Positions 54,623 to 62,672 of a stretch of DNA of 64,000 nt are shown here, in pieces. Each line of letters starts with the position of its first letter. Positions within the stretch are counted from its first letter, which is position 1. The notes beneath the pieces were generated by a model. It was not told where the DNA came from. It made no database searches and saw only the letters and a list, made by a program, of their open reading frames with translations. The position numbers and the translations under genes were made by a program. The DNA lies in NCBI RefSeq assembly GCF_000784355.1, contig NZ_KN360931.1:20942-84941 (forward strand). Direction: 5' to 3'. Source of the stretch: Methanolacinia paynteri. GTDB taxonomy: Archaea; Halobacteriota; Methanomicrobia; Methanomicrobiales; Methanomicrobiaceae.

Positions 54623-55888
54623 TTATTCTGTGTGGGAATTCCCGGTGGGGATTATGAGTTTCACGTCGATGATCCTTCTTCCCCTCATCTTCATGACCCT
54701 CATCTCGATGTCCTGGTCTTCAAGTCTTATTACTTCCCCGCGTTTCGGGATGTGCCCGAGCCTGTCTATAAGAAGGCCTCCTATAGTTTCATATGATTCG
54801 TCGGTCGGGAGGTTGATGTTTAAGTCCTCGTTGATCCTGTCGACCCAGGCGCCCGCATCTATCAGGAATACGCCATCGTCGATCGTCTGGACCTCCGGTT
54901 CCTCCACGTCGAACTCGTCGAGAATGTCGCCGACGAGCTCCTCCAGTATATCTTCTATCGTGATTATACCAACATAGGTCCCGTATTCGTCGATTACCAT
55001 CGCAAGATGGTTCTTCTTCATCTGGAGTTCGTTTAAGAGTTCGTCGATCTTCTTGCTCTCCGGGACGAAATGGGCTTCGTGCAGCAGATCGATTATTTTG
55101 GTATCGGTTTTCTTGTTGTATACTGCTGCGAATGCATCCTTTACATTCAGTGTCCCGATGATGTTATCCATCTGCTCGTGATACACGGGGAGCCTTGAGA
55201 ATCCGGTATCGTTGAATATGCTTATCGCATCCTCGAGAGTGCTACCGTCGCTTATCATGATCACGTCGCCCCTCGGGGTCATTGCTTCTCTTGCATACGT
55301 GTCGGTGAACCTGAAGACGCGGTGGAGCATCTGGTGCTCTTCTTCTTCAATGGTTCCCGATTCTTCTCCGGCATCTATCCACTGCTTAATCTCTTCCTCC
55401 GTAACTATCGGGTGGCCGAGATTCTCTTCAATCCTGAAGAGCTTTTTGAAGCCGTCGTAGATCAGGATTACCGGAGTGAAAATGTACGAGAGCGCAAGGA
55501 TTATTTTTGCAGAGAAAAGAGCGACCTTCTCCGGGTGCCTTGCTGCATATGTCTTCGGTCCGATCTCTCCGAATATAAGCATCAGGATGGTTACGAGTCC
55601 TGTTGCTATTCCGATACCGATATCCCCGTAGATATCAACCGCGATCGCCGTTGCGATTGATGCCGCAGCGATGTTTACGAGGTTGTTTCCGATAAGTATG
55701 GTTATCAGGAGATGGTCCGTATTGGACTTTATTTTTTCAAGTGCAAGGGATCCTTTCTTCTTCAGTTCAAGAAGCTGTCTGACCTTTGCATGATTTATAC
55801 CAATTAGTGCGACTTCGGACGCGGAGAAAAAAGCGGACAGAATGAGGCACAAAACAAAAAGAAATATTCCTAAATTAGCTACGTTCAT
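54623..55888 (-). CDS. CorC/HlyC-family membrane protein with CBS domains
   Basis: About 421 residues: a DUF21/CNNM membrane domain with four helices (1-190), two CBS domains (about 205-330) and a CorC/HlyC C-terminal domain (about 345-415). Related CNNM/CorC proteins take part in Mg2+ (or Na+/Mg2+) transport. Signatures are FFSASEVALIGINHAKVRQL near the start and MTPRGDVIMI near 210. ATG 55888 is chosen; GTG 55897 in frame is possible. Confidence 0.9.
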   Translation of the reverse strand: MNVANLGIFLFVLCLILSAFFSASEVALIGINHAKVRQLLELKKKGSLALEKIKSNTDHLLITILIGNNLVNIAAASIATAIAVDIYGDIGIGIATGLVTILMLIFGEIGPKTYAARHPEKVALFSAKIILALSYIFTPVILIYDGFKKLFRIEENLGHPIVTEEEIKQWIDAGEESGTIEEEEHQMLHRVFRFTDTYAREAMTPRGDVIMISDGSTLEDAISIFNDTGFSRLPVYHEQMDNIIGTLNVKDAFAAVYNKKTDTKIIDLLHEAHFVPESKKIDELLNELQMKKNHLAMVIDEYGTYVGIITIEDILEELVGDILDEFDVEEPEVQTIDDGVFLIDAGAWVDRINEDLNINLPTDESYETIGGLLIDRLGHIPKRGEVIRLEDQDIEMRVMKMRGRRIIDVKLIIPTGNSHTE

Positions 55889-56018
55889 TTGTTCCACGCC
55901 GCCCCGGCGGCAGAATTTTTATTCATATTCAGATTTCTAATCAATAGTTGACCTGAGACAATAAAATTATTACGCTGATTCTGGTTATTATCACGGGAAA
56001 TTGGGATTGGAATGATTA

Positions 56019-56840
56019 TCAGTTGAAGAAACTTTTGATGTAACTGACGTCTTTTTTGACAATCGAGATCTTTTCTTCGGCAGTGGCCGTCCGATCAAGG
56101 TTCAGGTCCTCGAGTTCGAGAGTAAGGAACCCGTCATATCCCCTTTCCGAGAGATCGCCCATGATTTCTCCAATAAAGGGATCGTTGTCGAGCGGGAAGT
56201 GGTTTTTAACTCCGGAGTTCCTGCTGATATGTATATTGATGATCCTGTCAAATGCGGAGTTAATGAATTCCATGGCCTTTGTGTTATCGTTTGTAATGGC
56301 ATGTGCGATGTCGAATGTAAAATAAAGCCATTCTTCCTGTTCGAGTATATCCTCCATCTGTTTCGGTTCGGAGAACAGCGAGTTGATCTTCGGGGGCATA
56401 TTCTCAAGTGCGACCTTAACTCCGGTCTCAACTGCTGCGGTATGAACCCTGTCAATGTATCTTTGGAAACGCTCCATGTCTCTCTTTCCCGCCGGCCTCT
56501 TTGCAGTTCTTCTCCCGGGGTGAATCGTTACCACTTCCGCACCAAGTATTTCTGCAAGTCTTATCGCTTCGAGAGTATTCTTTGTCGAGACCTCGGCGAC
56601 GTCAGGGTTCACCGAACATGGATTTAAGTCGAGAACAGGTGCGTGAATCGTGATGGATTCGAGTCCCGGATGTCTGCCGAAGATGTCTTTTATGTCCTCA
56701 TGTTTTTTCCCGTGAAGCCAGAAGTCTGGAGTTTCGGGCCAGAATTCTATTGCATTGCATCCGGATTTTTCCACGAACGAGAATATTTCAGCACATAAAT
56801 ATTCATGAAAAAACATGCTTGAAACTGAATATTTTGGCAT
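56019..56840 (-). CDS. Xylose isomerase-like TIM barrel protein
   Basis: 273 residues of the AP endonuclease 2/sugar phosphate isomerase-epimerase superfamily. Candidate metal ligands include Glu in NAIEFWPE near 32, His in ITIHAPVLDLNP near 78, VVTIHPGRR near 107, Glu in VALENMPPK near 150, Asp/His in FTFDIAHA near 178, and the C-terminal LTLELEDLNL. The substrate is unknown; either a sugar isomerase or an endonuclease IV-like activity is possible. Confidence 0.82.
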   Translation of the reverse strand: MPKYSVSSMFFHEYLCAEIFSFVEKSGCNAIEFWPETPDFWLHGKKHEDIKDIFGRHPGLESITIHAPVLDLNPCSVNPDVAEVSTKNTLEAIRLAEILGAEVVTIHPGRRTAKRPAGKRDMERFQRYIDRVHTAAVETGVKVALENMPPKINSLFSEPKQMEDILEQEEWLYFTFDIAHAITNDNTKAMEFINSAFDRIINIHISRNSGVKNHFPLDNDPFIGEIMGDLSERGYDGFLTLELEDLNLDRTATAEEKISIVKKDVSYIKSFFN

Positions 56841-56897
56841 TGATTCAGAATTATTGATGATATCATATATAACTGATGCATCAGGGCAAAAAGAGGA

Positions 56898-57380
56898 TTA
56901 TATTTTTGATTTCAGGTATTGTGAATAGTATTCGATCTTGTTGAGCAGTGTTTCGGGGCTTCCGTAGTAGAAATAAATTGCATAGATCGTTATTCCAAGT
57001 ATCAGTATAAGGACGATCAGGGGTATGAAGATTATAAGCGCGATATCCTTATTTCTGGCAGGCGAATACTCGGCTTTGCCTTCCTGTATCCGTCCGGCTT
57101 TTTTATAGGCATCGTACATCCCGAATATCCATACCAGAACCCCGGGTATGAAGAAGAAGAGCGAACCTATGGCAAAGCCGAAGAAGATCAGGAGGCCTTT
57201 TGAGAGTTTATCCCCGTTGTACATCTGTCCGAGTCCGGGGTAGAAAGCCGAGAGGATCAATGAAACCGCCGGGACCTTCAGCTGTACGTCTCCCGAAGGA
57301 AATCCCGAACCGCACTTAGTACAGAATTTATCTCCCTTATTTAATTTACAGCCGCAGTTGGGGCAGTATATAATTTCCAT
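56898..57380 (-). CDS. Zinc-ribbon membrane protein
   Basis: 160 residues. The N-terminal zinc ribbon CPNCGCKLNKGDKFCTKCG is followed by three hydrophobic helices with LSAFYPGLGQMYNG, a TM2-like motif, and FGMYDAYKKA. The function is unknown. Divergent from xseA, with about 75 bases between. Confidence 0.8.
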   Translation of the reverse strand: MEIIYCPNCGCKLNKGDKFCTKCGSGFPSGDVQLKVPAVSLILSAFYPGLGQMYNGDKLSKGLLIFFGFAIGSLFFFIPGVLVWIFGMYDAYKKAGRIQEGKAEYSPARNKDIALIIFIPLIVLILILGITIYAIYFYYGSPETLLNKIEYYSQYLKSKI

Positions 57381-57456
57381 GAGATAATTATGATCAAACA
57401 GCCTTTAAATTCCTGTTGCATAATTCATATCATAAATCGCGACTCTATTATTATCG

Positions 57457-58698
57457 ATGGACTGGTTCGGCATAGAGGAGGATTCCGGGGAGAATAAGAT
57501 AAAGTCCGTCTCCGAGATCTCTGCAATTATAAAAAGCAGGCTTGATGATGATTCGCTCCGCGGGATCTGGATCGAGGGGGAGATGACAAACCTTAAGAAT
57601 CATGCCTCGGGCCATCTGTATTTCTCCCTGACCGAATCGGTTTACGGGAGGGAATTCCTCATAAACTGTGCAATGTGGCGCAGTTCCGCCCGAGAGGTCT
57701 GTTTCAGGCCTGAAAACGGCATGAAAGTTCGTGCATACGGTTCGGTCGAAGTCTATGAGCCTCACGGCAAGTACCAGTTTATCGTTAGGGAACTGAGTGC
57801 CGCAGGTGCAGGCGACAAGCACCTCCTCGTCGAAAGATGGAAGAGAGAGCTTGCGGCGGAAGGTCTGTTCGATGAAGTGTTCAAGAAGGCGCTTCCGCAA
57901 TTTCCCAGAAAGGTAGGAGTTGTGTCTTCTCCTTCGGGTGCAGCAAGGCGCGATATAGAAAATGTGATATCCCGCAGGTACCCCGTAGAGATTATTCTGT
58001 CGCCGGCACTTGTCCAGGGGGACAACGCACATGTTGATATCGCCAGGGCAATACGCCGCATCGACGGCCTTGTGGATGTTATAATCGTCGGAAGGGGCGG
58101 AGGCAGTTTTGAGGATCTGTTCCCGTTCAATCACCCGGACGTCGTAAGAGCGGTATTCGAATGCAAGACCCCTGTTGTAAGTGCGGTCGGCCATGAGATC
58201 GATTTCACGCTTGTCGATCTTGCAGCGGATGTCAGGGCTCCTACACCGTCGGCGGCTGCAGAGATTGTGGTCCCGGACAAATGCGAGCTGGAGAACCAGC
58301 TGAAATCATATGAAAAGACGCTCATGAACTCAGTGACCGACAGGATCACGAGGGAGAGGGAATTGCTCGAGGGTTTCAGGCTGAGGCTGCAACCGAAAAA
58401 GTTTGAACAGCTGATTAATGAAGAGTTCCAGAGACTTGACGATCTCTTCGGCCGCCTGAATCATTCGATGAACGGTTATATTGAAAGGCAAAGGATGTCC
58501 CTCGGGCTTCTGCAGACTTCACTGGCGGCATCGGACCCGAAAAAACCGCTTGAAAGAGGTTATTGCATAGTCCGGAAGAATGATTTTGTTGTGAGATCTG
58601 CGGCCGATCTATTCGGGGATGACCGGGTTGAAATAATCCTGAAGGATGGAGAATGCGGAGCGGTTATAGAGGATGTGAATCATGGAAAAAACGTATGA
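57457..58698 (+). CDS. xseA: Exodeoxyribonuclease VII large subunit
   Basis: 413 residues. The N-terminal OB fold has GIWIEGEMTNLKNHASGHLYFSL in part (residues 38-62); the catalytic core has GVVSSPSGAARRDIENVISRRYP in part, VDVIIVGRGGGSFEDLFPFN near 208, and VSAVGHEIDFTLVDLAADVRAPTPSAAAE near 240; a coiled-coil C-terminal region follows. With XseB it degrades single-stranded DNA from both ends. It is a bacterial enzyme found only in some archaea, so lateral acquisition is likely. Confidence 0.95.
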   Translation: MDWFGIEEDSGENKIKSVSEISAIIKSRLDDDSLRGIWIEGEMTNLKNHASGHLYFSLTESVYGREFLINCAMWRSSAREVCFRPENGMKVRAYGSVEVYEPHGKYQFIVRELSAAGAGDKHLLVERWKRELAAEGLFDEVFKKALPQFPRKVGVVSSPSGAARRDIENVISRRYPVEIILSPALVQGDNAHVDIARAIRRIDGLVDVIIVGRGGGSFEDLFPFNHPDVVRAVFECKTPVVSAVGHEIDFTLVDLAADVRAPTPSAAAEIVVPDKCELENQLKSYEKTLMNSVTDRITRERELLEGFRLRLQPKKFEQLINEEFQRLDDLFGRLNHSMNGYIERQRMSLGLLQTSLAASDPKKPLERGYCIVRKNDFVVRSAADLFGDDRVEIILKDGECGAVIEDVNHGKNV

Positions 58699-58873
58699 AG
58701 AGCAGATAAACGAATTGAAAGAGATTATCGGTAAGATTGAGAACAGGGAGGCTGGCCTTGAAGAGAGTCTCACTCTCTACAGGCGCGGCATGGAGATTCT
58801 TCAAAGCTGTGAAAAATACCTGGAAGATGCGGAACTGAAGGTGACCGAACTTCAGGATTCAGCCGGACAGTAA
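58682..58873 (+). CDS. xseB: Exodeoxyribonuclease VII small subunit
   Basis: 63 residues, two helices with the family blocks YEEQINELKEIIGKIEN and GLEESLTLYRRGMEILQSCE. The start overlaps the xseA end by 17 bases. Its 3' 104 bases overlap, on the other strand, the end of the DUF371 gene. Confidence 0.92.
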   Translation: MEKTYEEQINELKEIIGKIENREAGLEESLTLYRRGMEILQSCEKYLEDAELKVTELQDSAGQ

Positions 58874-59315
58874 GTATAACGGTAATCTCCGCGCCTTCCT
58901 GTATCTTTTTTATAATATCGCGCGGGATCTGCCCGGCTGTACAGTCTGAATATATCCCGACGGTTCTTCCGCACGTAAAACTGCTTCTTCTCCAGACAAG
59001 GTCTGTTTCATGTTCAAGAGTAATTCCTGCCGAACCAAACGAGCGGACCTGAAAATGCGACCCCCCGACCTCGAAGACGGCAGTCAGTTCGGATCTTTCG
59101 TCAGCAAGAATTTTTTTGAATTCGTCCGAGAGATCTTTTGCCCCTTTGTCCGAAGAAACGCCTATTATGCATGTACCGGTTCTTGAGACCTCGGGCTCCT
59201 TTGTGATCTCGAAAGTCGATCTGTGTGTCCCTGTAACATTCGGATGCCCCCTGCAACGGATTATTTCAACTGCTTTTAATTCTGTAATCTCATTGCACGG
59301 GTAAGGGTCAGACAT
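58770..59315 (-). CDS. DUF371 protein with C-terminal tail antisense to xseB
   Basis: 181 residues. IRCRGHPNVTGTHRSTFEITKE near residue 20, TCIIGVSSDKGAKDLSDEF near 50 and SDCTAGQIPRDI near 125 are DUF371 blocks; the family is archaeal and uncharacterised. The domain should end near VILTVRL (about residue 150). The last 35 or so residues, Pro/Ser-rich, are encoded by the complement of xseB, suggesting that the original stop was lost or never constrained. The start is clear at ATG 59315. Confidence 0.8.
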   Translation of the reverse strand: MSDPYPCNEITELKAVEIIRCRGHPNVTGTHRSTFEITKEPEVSRTGTCIIGVSSDKGAKDLSDEFKKILADERSELTAVFEVGGSHFQVRSFGSAGITLEHETDLVWRRSSFTCGRTVGIYSDCTAGQIPRDIIKKIQEGAEITVILTVRLNPEVRSPSVPHLPGIFHSFEESPCRACRE

Positions 59316-59372
59316 TTTGAATAAATTTGGTCTGCAAGAATATATTTCATATTCTGCCTACATTATAAGGTA

Positions 59373-59948
59373 ATGAATTCCGAATTTTTTTGTCCTTCGT
59401 GTGGGGAGGAAACCGATCATGAGATCCTGAAGGAGGGCAGCGATCTGCTGGTGCGCTGCAATATCTGTGGGAACGTACGCCATGAAGAAAAGCCTAAAGT
59501 GCCGAAAGAAATTACGATAAAGACGATCGTAAGCGGGGAAGGCGAGTCTGAAAAAGGCATTGTCGAGATGTTTGAGGATGAAATCGTCGAAATAGGAGAT
59601 ATTATTGTAGCTGAAGTCGGCGACGAACCTGTAGGAGTCGAGGTGACCGGTATAGAGTCCGGCCCAAGGCGTCTTACAAAGGCGAAAGCCTCGGATATAG
59701 AGACCCTCTGGACACGGATCGTGGAAAAGGTCGTAGTGCGTGCCTCCGTTCATGCCGGGTGGAAGACAATTCCGATTTATATTGAAACAGATGGTGAGAG
59801 AGACTTCGCGGTCGATGAGGTCTGCAATGAGGAGGGTCTTCGATTCAGGATAACGCATATCAAACTCAGATCGGGATCGGTCATGAGAAAAGAAGGCTGG
59901 AAGGCCTATGCAAGGAAAATAAAGCGGATATACGGCACAAAGGTTTAA
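59373..59948 (+). CDS. HVO_0476-like zinc finger protein
   Basis: 191 residues. A zinc ribbon (CPSCGEETDHE at the start and RCNICGNVRHEE near 28) is followed by a beta-rich domain with an RNA- or DNA-binding flavour (EIGDIIVAEVGDEPVGVEVTGIE in part) and a basic C-terminus. It matches the archaeal family named after haloarchaeal HVO_0476. The function is unknown. Two T7 tracts follow. Confidence 0.78.
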   Translation: MNSEFFCPSCGEETDHEILKEGSDLLVRCNICGNVRHEEKPKVPKEITIKTIVSGEGESEKGIVEMFEDEIVEIGDIIVAEVGDEPVGVEVTGIESGPRRLTKAKASDIETLWTRIVEKVVVRASVHAGWKTIPIYIETDGERDFAVDEVCNEEGLRFRITHIKLRSGSVMRKEGWKAYARKIKRIYGTKV

Positions 59949-59970
59949 TTTTTTTCAGATCTCTTTTTTT
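59949..59970 (+). terminator. Double T-tract after the HVO_0476-like gene
   Basis: T7 at 59949-59955 and T7 at 59964-59970 immediately after the stop codon, consistent with archaeal intrinsic termination. Confidence 0.55.
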
Positions 59971-60037
59971 GGGTGATTTGGAAAACCAGGACTCCCATCC
60001 CGTCTGGGATTGGACCTCTTTTGTGTATCTGATGTGG

Positions 60038-60298
60038 CCTGAAAACCTGTAATTTGAGCTTATTTTTACGTTTTAATCAGGGTTTTGGGAACCTATTTTA
60101 AAACTCGTCAATATGTGGATTTTAGGCTGATTAAACCTAAAACTGCAGGGATATAACGGCCCGTTATTGCCCTGTTTTTTTCAGACGATGTATATATCAA
60201 ACAGGCAGGAGATCGTGGAGTACAGCGCTTCTGTGTGGATGCAAAAAATTGTGATTTCCGTCTTTTTTAGGCTCTATTTAAGTTTTACTTTACAATTT
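60038..60298 (-). repeat. R unit copy R5 (261 bp, reverse orientation); candidate ncRNA
   Basis: On the minus strand it begins AAATTGTAAAGTAAAAC and TTAAATAG (promoter), continues with GCATCCACACAGAAGC and CCACGATCTCC, has the stem CCTGTT/AACAGG around GAT/ATC and GTCTGAAAAA, then ACGGGCCGTTATATCCC, and ends AAAATAAGCTCAAATT with a T-rich GGTTTTCAGG. Length equals R2 exactly. In R5 the closing block is itself symmetric (ATAACGG/CCGTTAT). The rest of 59971-60444 shows no gene. Confidence 0.72.
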
Positions 60299-60444
60299 AC
60301 CTGTTCATATCAGGTCATCCACGGAAAAAATATCACCTGATGTTTTTTTTACCGACCTTATTAAAAACGAATACAGCCCCGGTATATCAGACAAAAAATG
60401 AGACTCCGGGGATGTTCTTCCCCTGAATTTTAAAAATGTGAATT

Positions 60445-61125
60445 TTAATTTATATCTGTTACCTTGATCTCAGCCAGGGCATATCCGTACCTTAGTGTTA
60501 CGGAATCGTTTGTCTTGGCAATGATAACGGAAGGCCTGATGATCTTTGTTGCATTAACGGATTCGTTGAAATTCCCACTTAGATCCGGGAACATGAGCAT
60601 GCCTACCGCGATTTCTGAGAAATTCATACCTTCCACGCTGTCGAAATCTTCGGCGGAAATATTGTATGTAAGGGTCGGAGCAAATTCGAGGTCTATCTGT
60701 TTGACATCATTCGTGTGCATGTCTATTACGTCACTGCTCATTGCGTCGACTTCAAGATCAAGGAGCGCATACTCCGTGTTTCCAAGATAATACTGGTATA
60801 CTGAGACCGGGATTATATTGTCAGACTGGAGGCTTCCTGCCTGAAGCTGCAGGGAGCTCGTATATGCGACAGGAATACCCTGTTCATATGCATCCTGTAC
60901 AACATATGCATCCGATGAAACTATCGGGTACCCTTCCTCGTAGTACAGCGTATAATCCACAGTGACGATATCTCCTGCTTCGGCTTTCTTGAATATTGAG
61001 AAGAATGAAAACGACAGACTAAAACCGATTACGCAGGCCAGAAGAATGACGACAATAAATGCACGCGAGAGCAGCTTTTGCCAGTCCCTATCCTTCTTTC
61101 GTGGCTCCTTCCTTTTTTTGGACAT
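60445..61125 (-). CDS. Membrane-anchored protein with degenerate FKBP-like domain
   Basis: 226 residues: a basic N-terminus, one membrane helix (FIVVILLACVIGFSLSFSFF) and an extracytoplasmic part. KAEAGDIVTVDYTLYYEEGYPI resembles the opening strand of archaeal FKBP-type prolyl isomerases, but the aromatic active-site residues and the insert-in-flap pattern are not evident. It may be a surface chaperone-like or inactive relative. This assignment is by motif only. Confidence 0.55.
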   Translation of the reverse strand: MSKKRKEPRKKDRDWQKLLSRAFIVVILLACVIGFSLSFSFFSIFKKAEAGDIVTVDYTLYYEEGYPIVSSDAYVVQDAYEQGIPVAYTSSLQLQAGSLQSDNIIPVSVYQYYLGNTEYALLDLEVDAMSSDVIDMHTNDVKQIDLEFAPTLTYNISAEDFDSVEGMNFSEIAVGMLMFPDLSGNFNESVNATKIIRPSVIIAKTNDSVTLRYGYALAEIKVTDIN

Positions 61126-61276
61126 CCTTTATAAATTTGGTCTATCTTCTGATAAATAGTTTCATATTTTTTATTTTGTCGTTGGATGGAGATAATTGCC
61201 ATTTGGATCATAATTAAATATGATTGACGCTAACAAAGGGTTAGGCTATAAGCCGGAAGCAGGAGGTGCAGTAAGA

Positions 61277-61744
61277 ATGATAAGAAGACGTATGTATCCT
61301 GTATACTCGATTTGGAACGAGATCGATGAACTTATGAATATGATGGAGAACAGGCTCTCTGAATCATTTTCGGGTGAGAATTTTTCCTCAAACCGGATTA
61401 AACCTGTTATCTCGGGAGAATGCCGCGTCGATGTAATAGATCATGACAATGAGACATATGTTGTAGCCGATCTTCCGGGTGCAGAGAAAGATGACGTCCG
61501 GATCAGGCTCGTAGACCCAAAGACGTTGGAAATATCCTGCAACAGGGAGAAGAAGATAGAGGAGGAGGATGAAGAGAAGGGATACTATCTCAGGGAAAGA
61601 ACATACGGCGAGATGATCCGCCATGTGTCGCTTCCCGTGGAAGTATCTGAAGACGGCGCAACTGCGTCGTTCAACAACGGCGTCCTTGAAGTTCACCTGA
61701 AAAAGATCGCCCTTGGAGCGGGCGGTAATATAGAGATAAAATAA
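61277..61744 (+). CDS. Small heat shock protein, Hsp20 family
   Basis: 155 residues with an alpha-crystallin domain (about 45-150): RVDVIDHDNETYVVADLPGAEKDDVRI in part, LEISCNREKK, and the C-terminal SFNNGVLEVHLKK with the LEVHL strand. ATG 61277 is chosen because GGAGGTG (61262-61268) stands eight bases upstream; an in-frame ATG at 61220 has no SD. A T8 tract follows at 61745-61752. Confidence 0.92.
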   Translation: MIRRRMYPVYSIWNEIDELMNMMENRLSESFSGENFSSNRIKPVISGECRVDVIDHDNETYVVADLPGAEKDDVRIRLVDPKTLEISCNREKKIEEEDEEKGYYLRERTYGEMIRHVSLPVEVSEDGATASFNNGVLEVHLKKIALGAGGNIEIK

Positions 61745-61752
61745 TTTTTTTT
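61745..61752 (+). terminator. T-tract after hsp20
   Basis: Eight consecutive T residues directly after the hsp20 stop codon. Confidence 0.5.
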
Positions 61753-61820
61753 ATTTGAAAATCACGTCGTAATTTACACGACACTGTCCTTAAAATTTTT
61801 GTTTCATGAATGTTTTTTCC
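61752..61820 (+). repeat. Two-hairpin repeat, copy c (diverged)
   Basis: TTTGAAAATCACGTCGTAAT, TTACACGACACTGTCC, then TTTTTGTTTCATGAATG. The order and spacing match copy b, but mutations break part of both hairpins. It lies in the hsp20/CBS-ParB gap and ends 40 bases before that gene. Confidence 0.55.
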
Positions 61821-61857
61821 GAATTATTCAAGTCGGTTTAAAACAATTCTATTCACA

Positions 61858-62643
61858 ATGGATAAAAAGAAGGTCAGGGATTATATGACCTATGACGTCG
61901 TGACCATCGATGTAAACGGCACGGCAAAAGACGTTATAGAGACGATCAAAGTCACACATCACGACGGATTTCCTGTTGTGGACAATAAAAAAGTTGTCGG
62001 GTATATTGCGGCAAGAGATCTCCTGTTCGTGTATCCCACGTCTCCGGTGGATAGGATTATGAGCAGGCACCTGATCGTCGCGGACCCCGATATGAGTATA
62101 AACGATGCAGCGAGGGTTATATTCAGGTCCGGCATCCAGAAGCTTCCTGTTGTGGACGAGGACGGCAACCTGATGGGAATTATCTCGAATGCGGATGTCA
62201 TCAGATCGCAGATCGAGCACGTATCTCCTGAAAAAGTCTATAAATTTATTGAGACGCTGAAGATCCTGCACGATGTCAATCCTACACTTACAAAAGAGAT
62301 CGTGTCCGTCGACAGCCTGCTTCCTACCCAGTCGAAGATCTACGAAGACGAGCTTGAAGGAAGAATATACGAAATAAAGAAGGGACTTGCCGAACCGATC
62401 ATCGTTGTAAGGAAACCCGGAAAACTGATCCTTGTCGATGGCCATCACCGTGCCGTTGCCGCGAAGAGGATGGGAATAAAAGAACTTGATGCATATATCA
62501 TAGAGATCGGGGCCGATATCGAACTGGGCCTGGAAAAGACCGCCCGCGAGATGAACCTGCATACGCTTGACGATGTAAAAGTCCTGGATTATGCACGCCA
62601 TCCGTTAATGGCGGTTACCCACAGGCTGGTCAGGCACGGATAA
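61858..62643 (+). CDS. CBS-pair protein with ParB/Srx-like C-terminal domain
   Basis: 261 residues: two CBS domains (VRDYMTYDVVTIDVNGTAKD near 6 and VDRIMSRHLIVADPDMSIND near 63), followed by a ParB/sulfiredoxin-like domain with EGRIYEIKKGLAEPIIVVRK and LILVDGHHRAVAAKRMGI near 200, the diagnostic DGHHR motif of ParB-N/Srx proteins. The CBS pair probably senses an adenosyl ligand. The ParB-like part may bind or hydrolyse nucleotide; its target is unknown. ATG 61858 is the start, since the upstream frame runs through repeat c. Confidence 0.82.
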   Translation: MDKKKVRDYMTYDVVTIDVNGTAKDVIETIKVTHHDGFPVVDNKKVVGYIAARDLLFVYPTSPVDRIMSRHLIVADPDMSINDAARVIFRSGIQKLPVVDEDGNLMGIISNADVIRSQIEHVSPEKVYKFIETLKILHDVNPTLTKEIVSVDSLLPTQSKIYEDELEGRIYEIKKGLAEPIIVVRKPGKLILVDGHHRAVAAKRMGIKELDAYIIEIGADIELGLEKTAREMNLHTLDDVKVLDYARHPLMAVTHRLVRHG

Positions 62644-62672
62644 GGATGATTAGCTCTTCGCAGTTTGACGCG

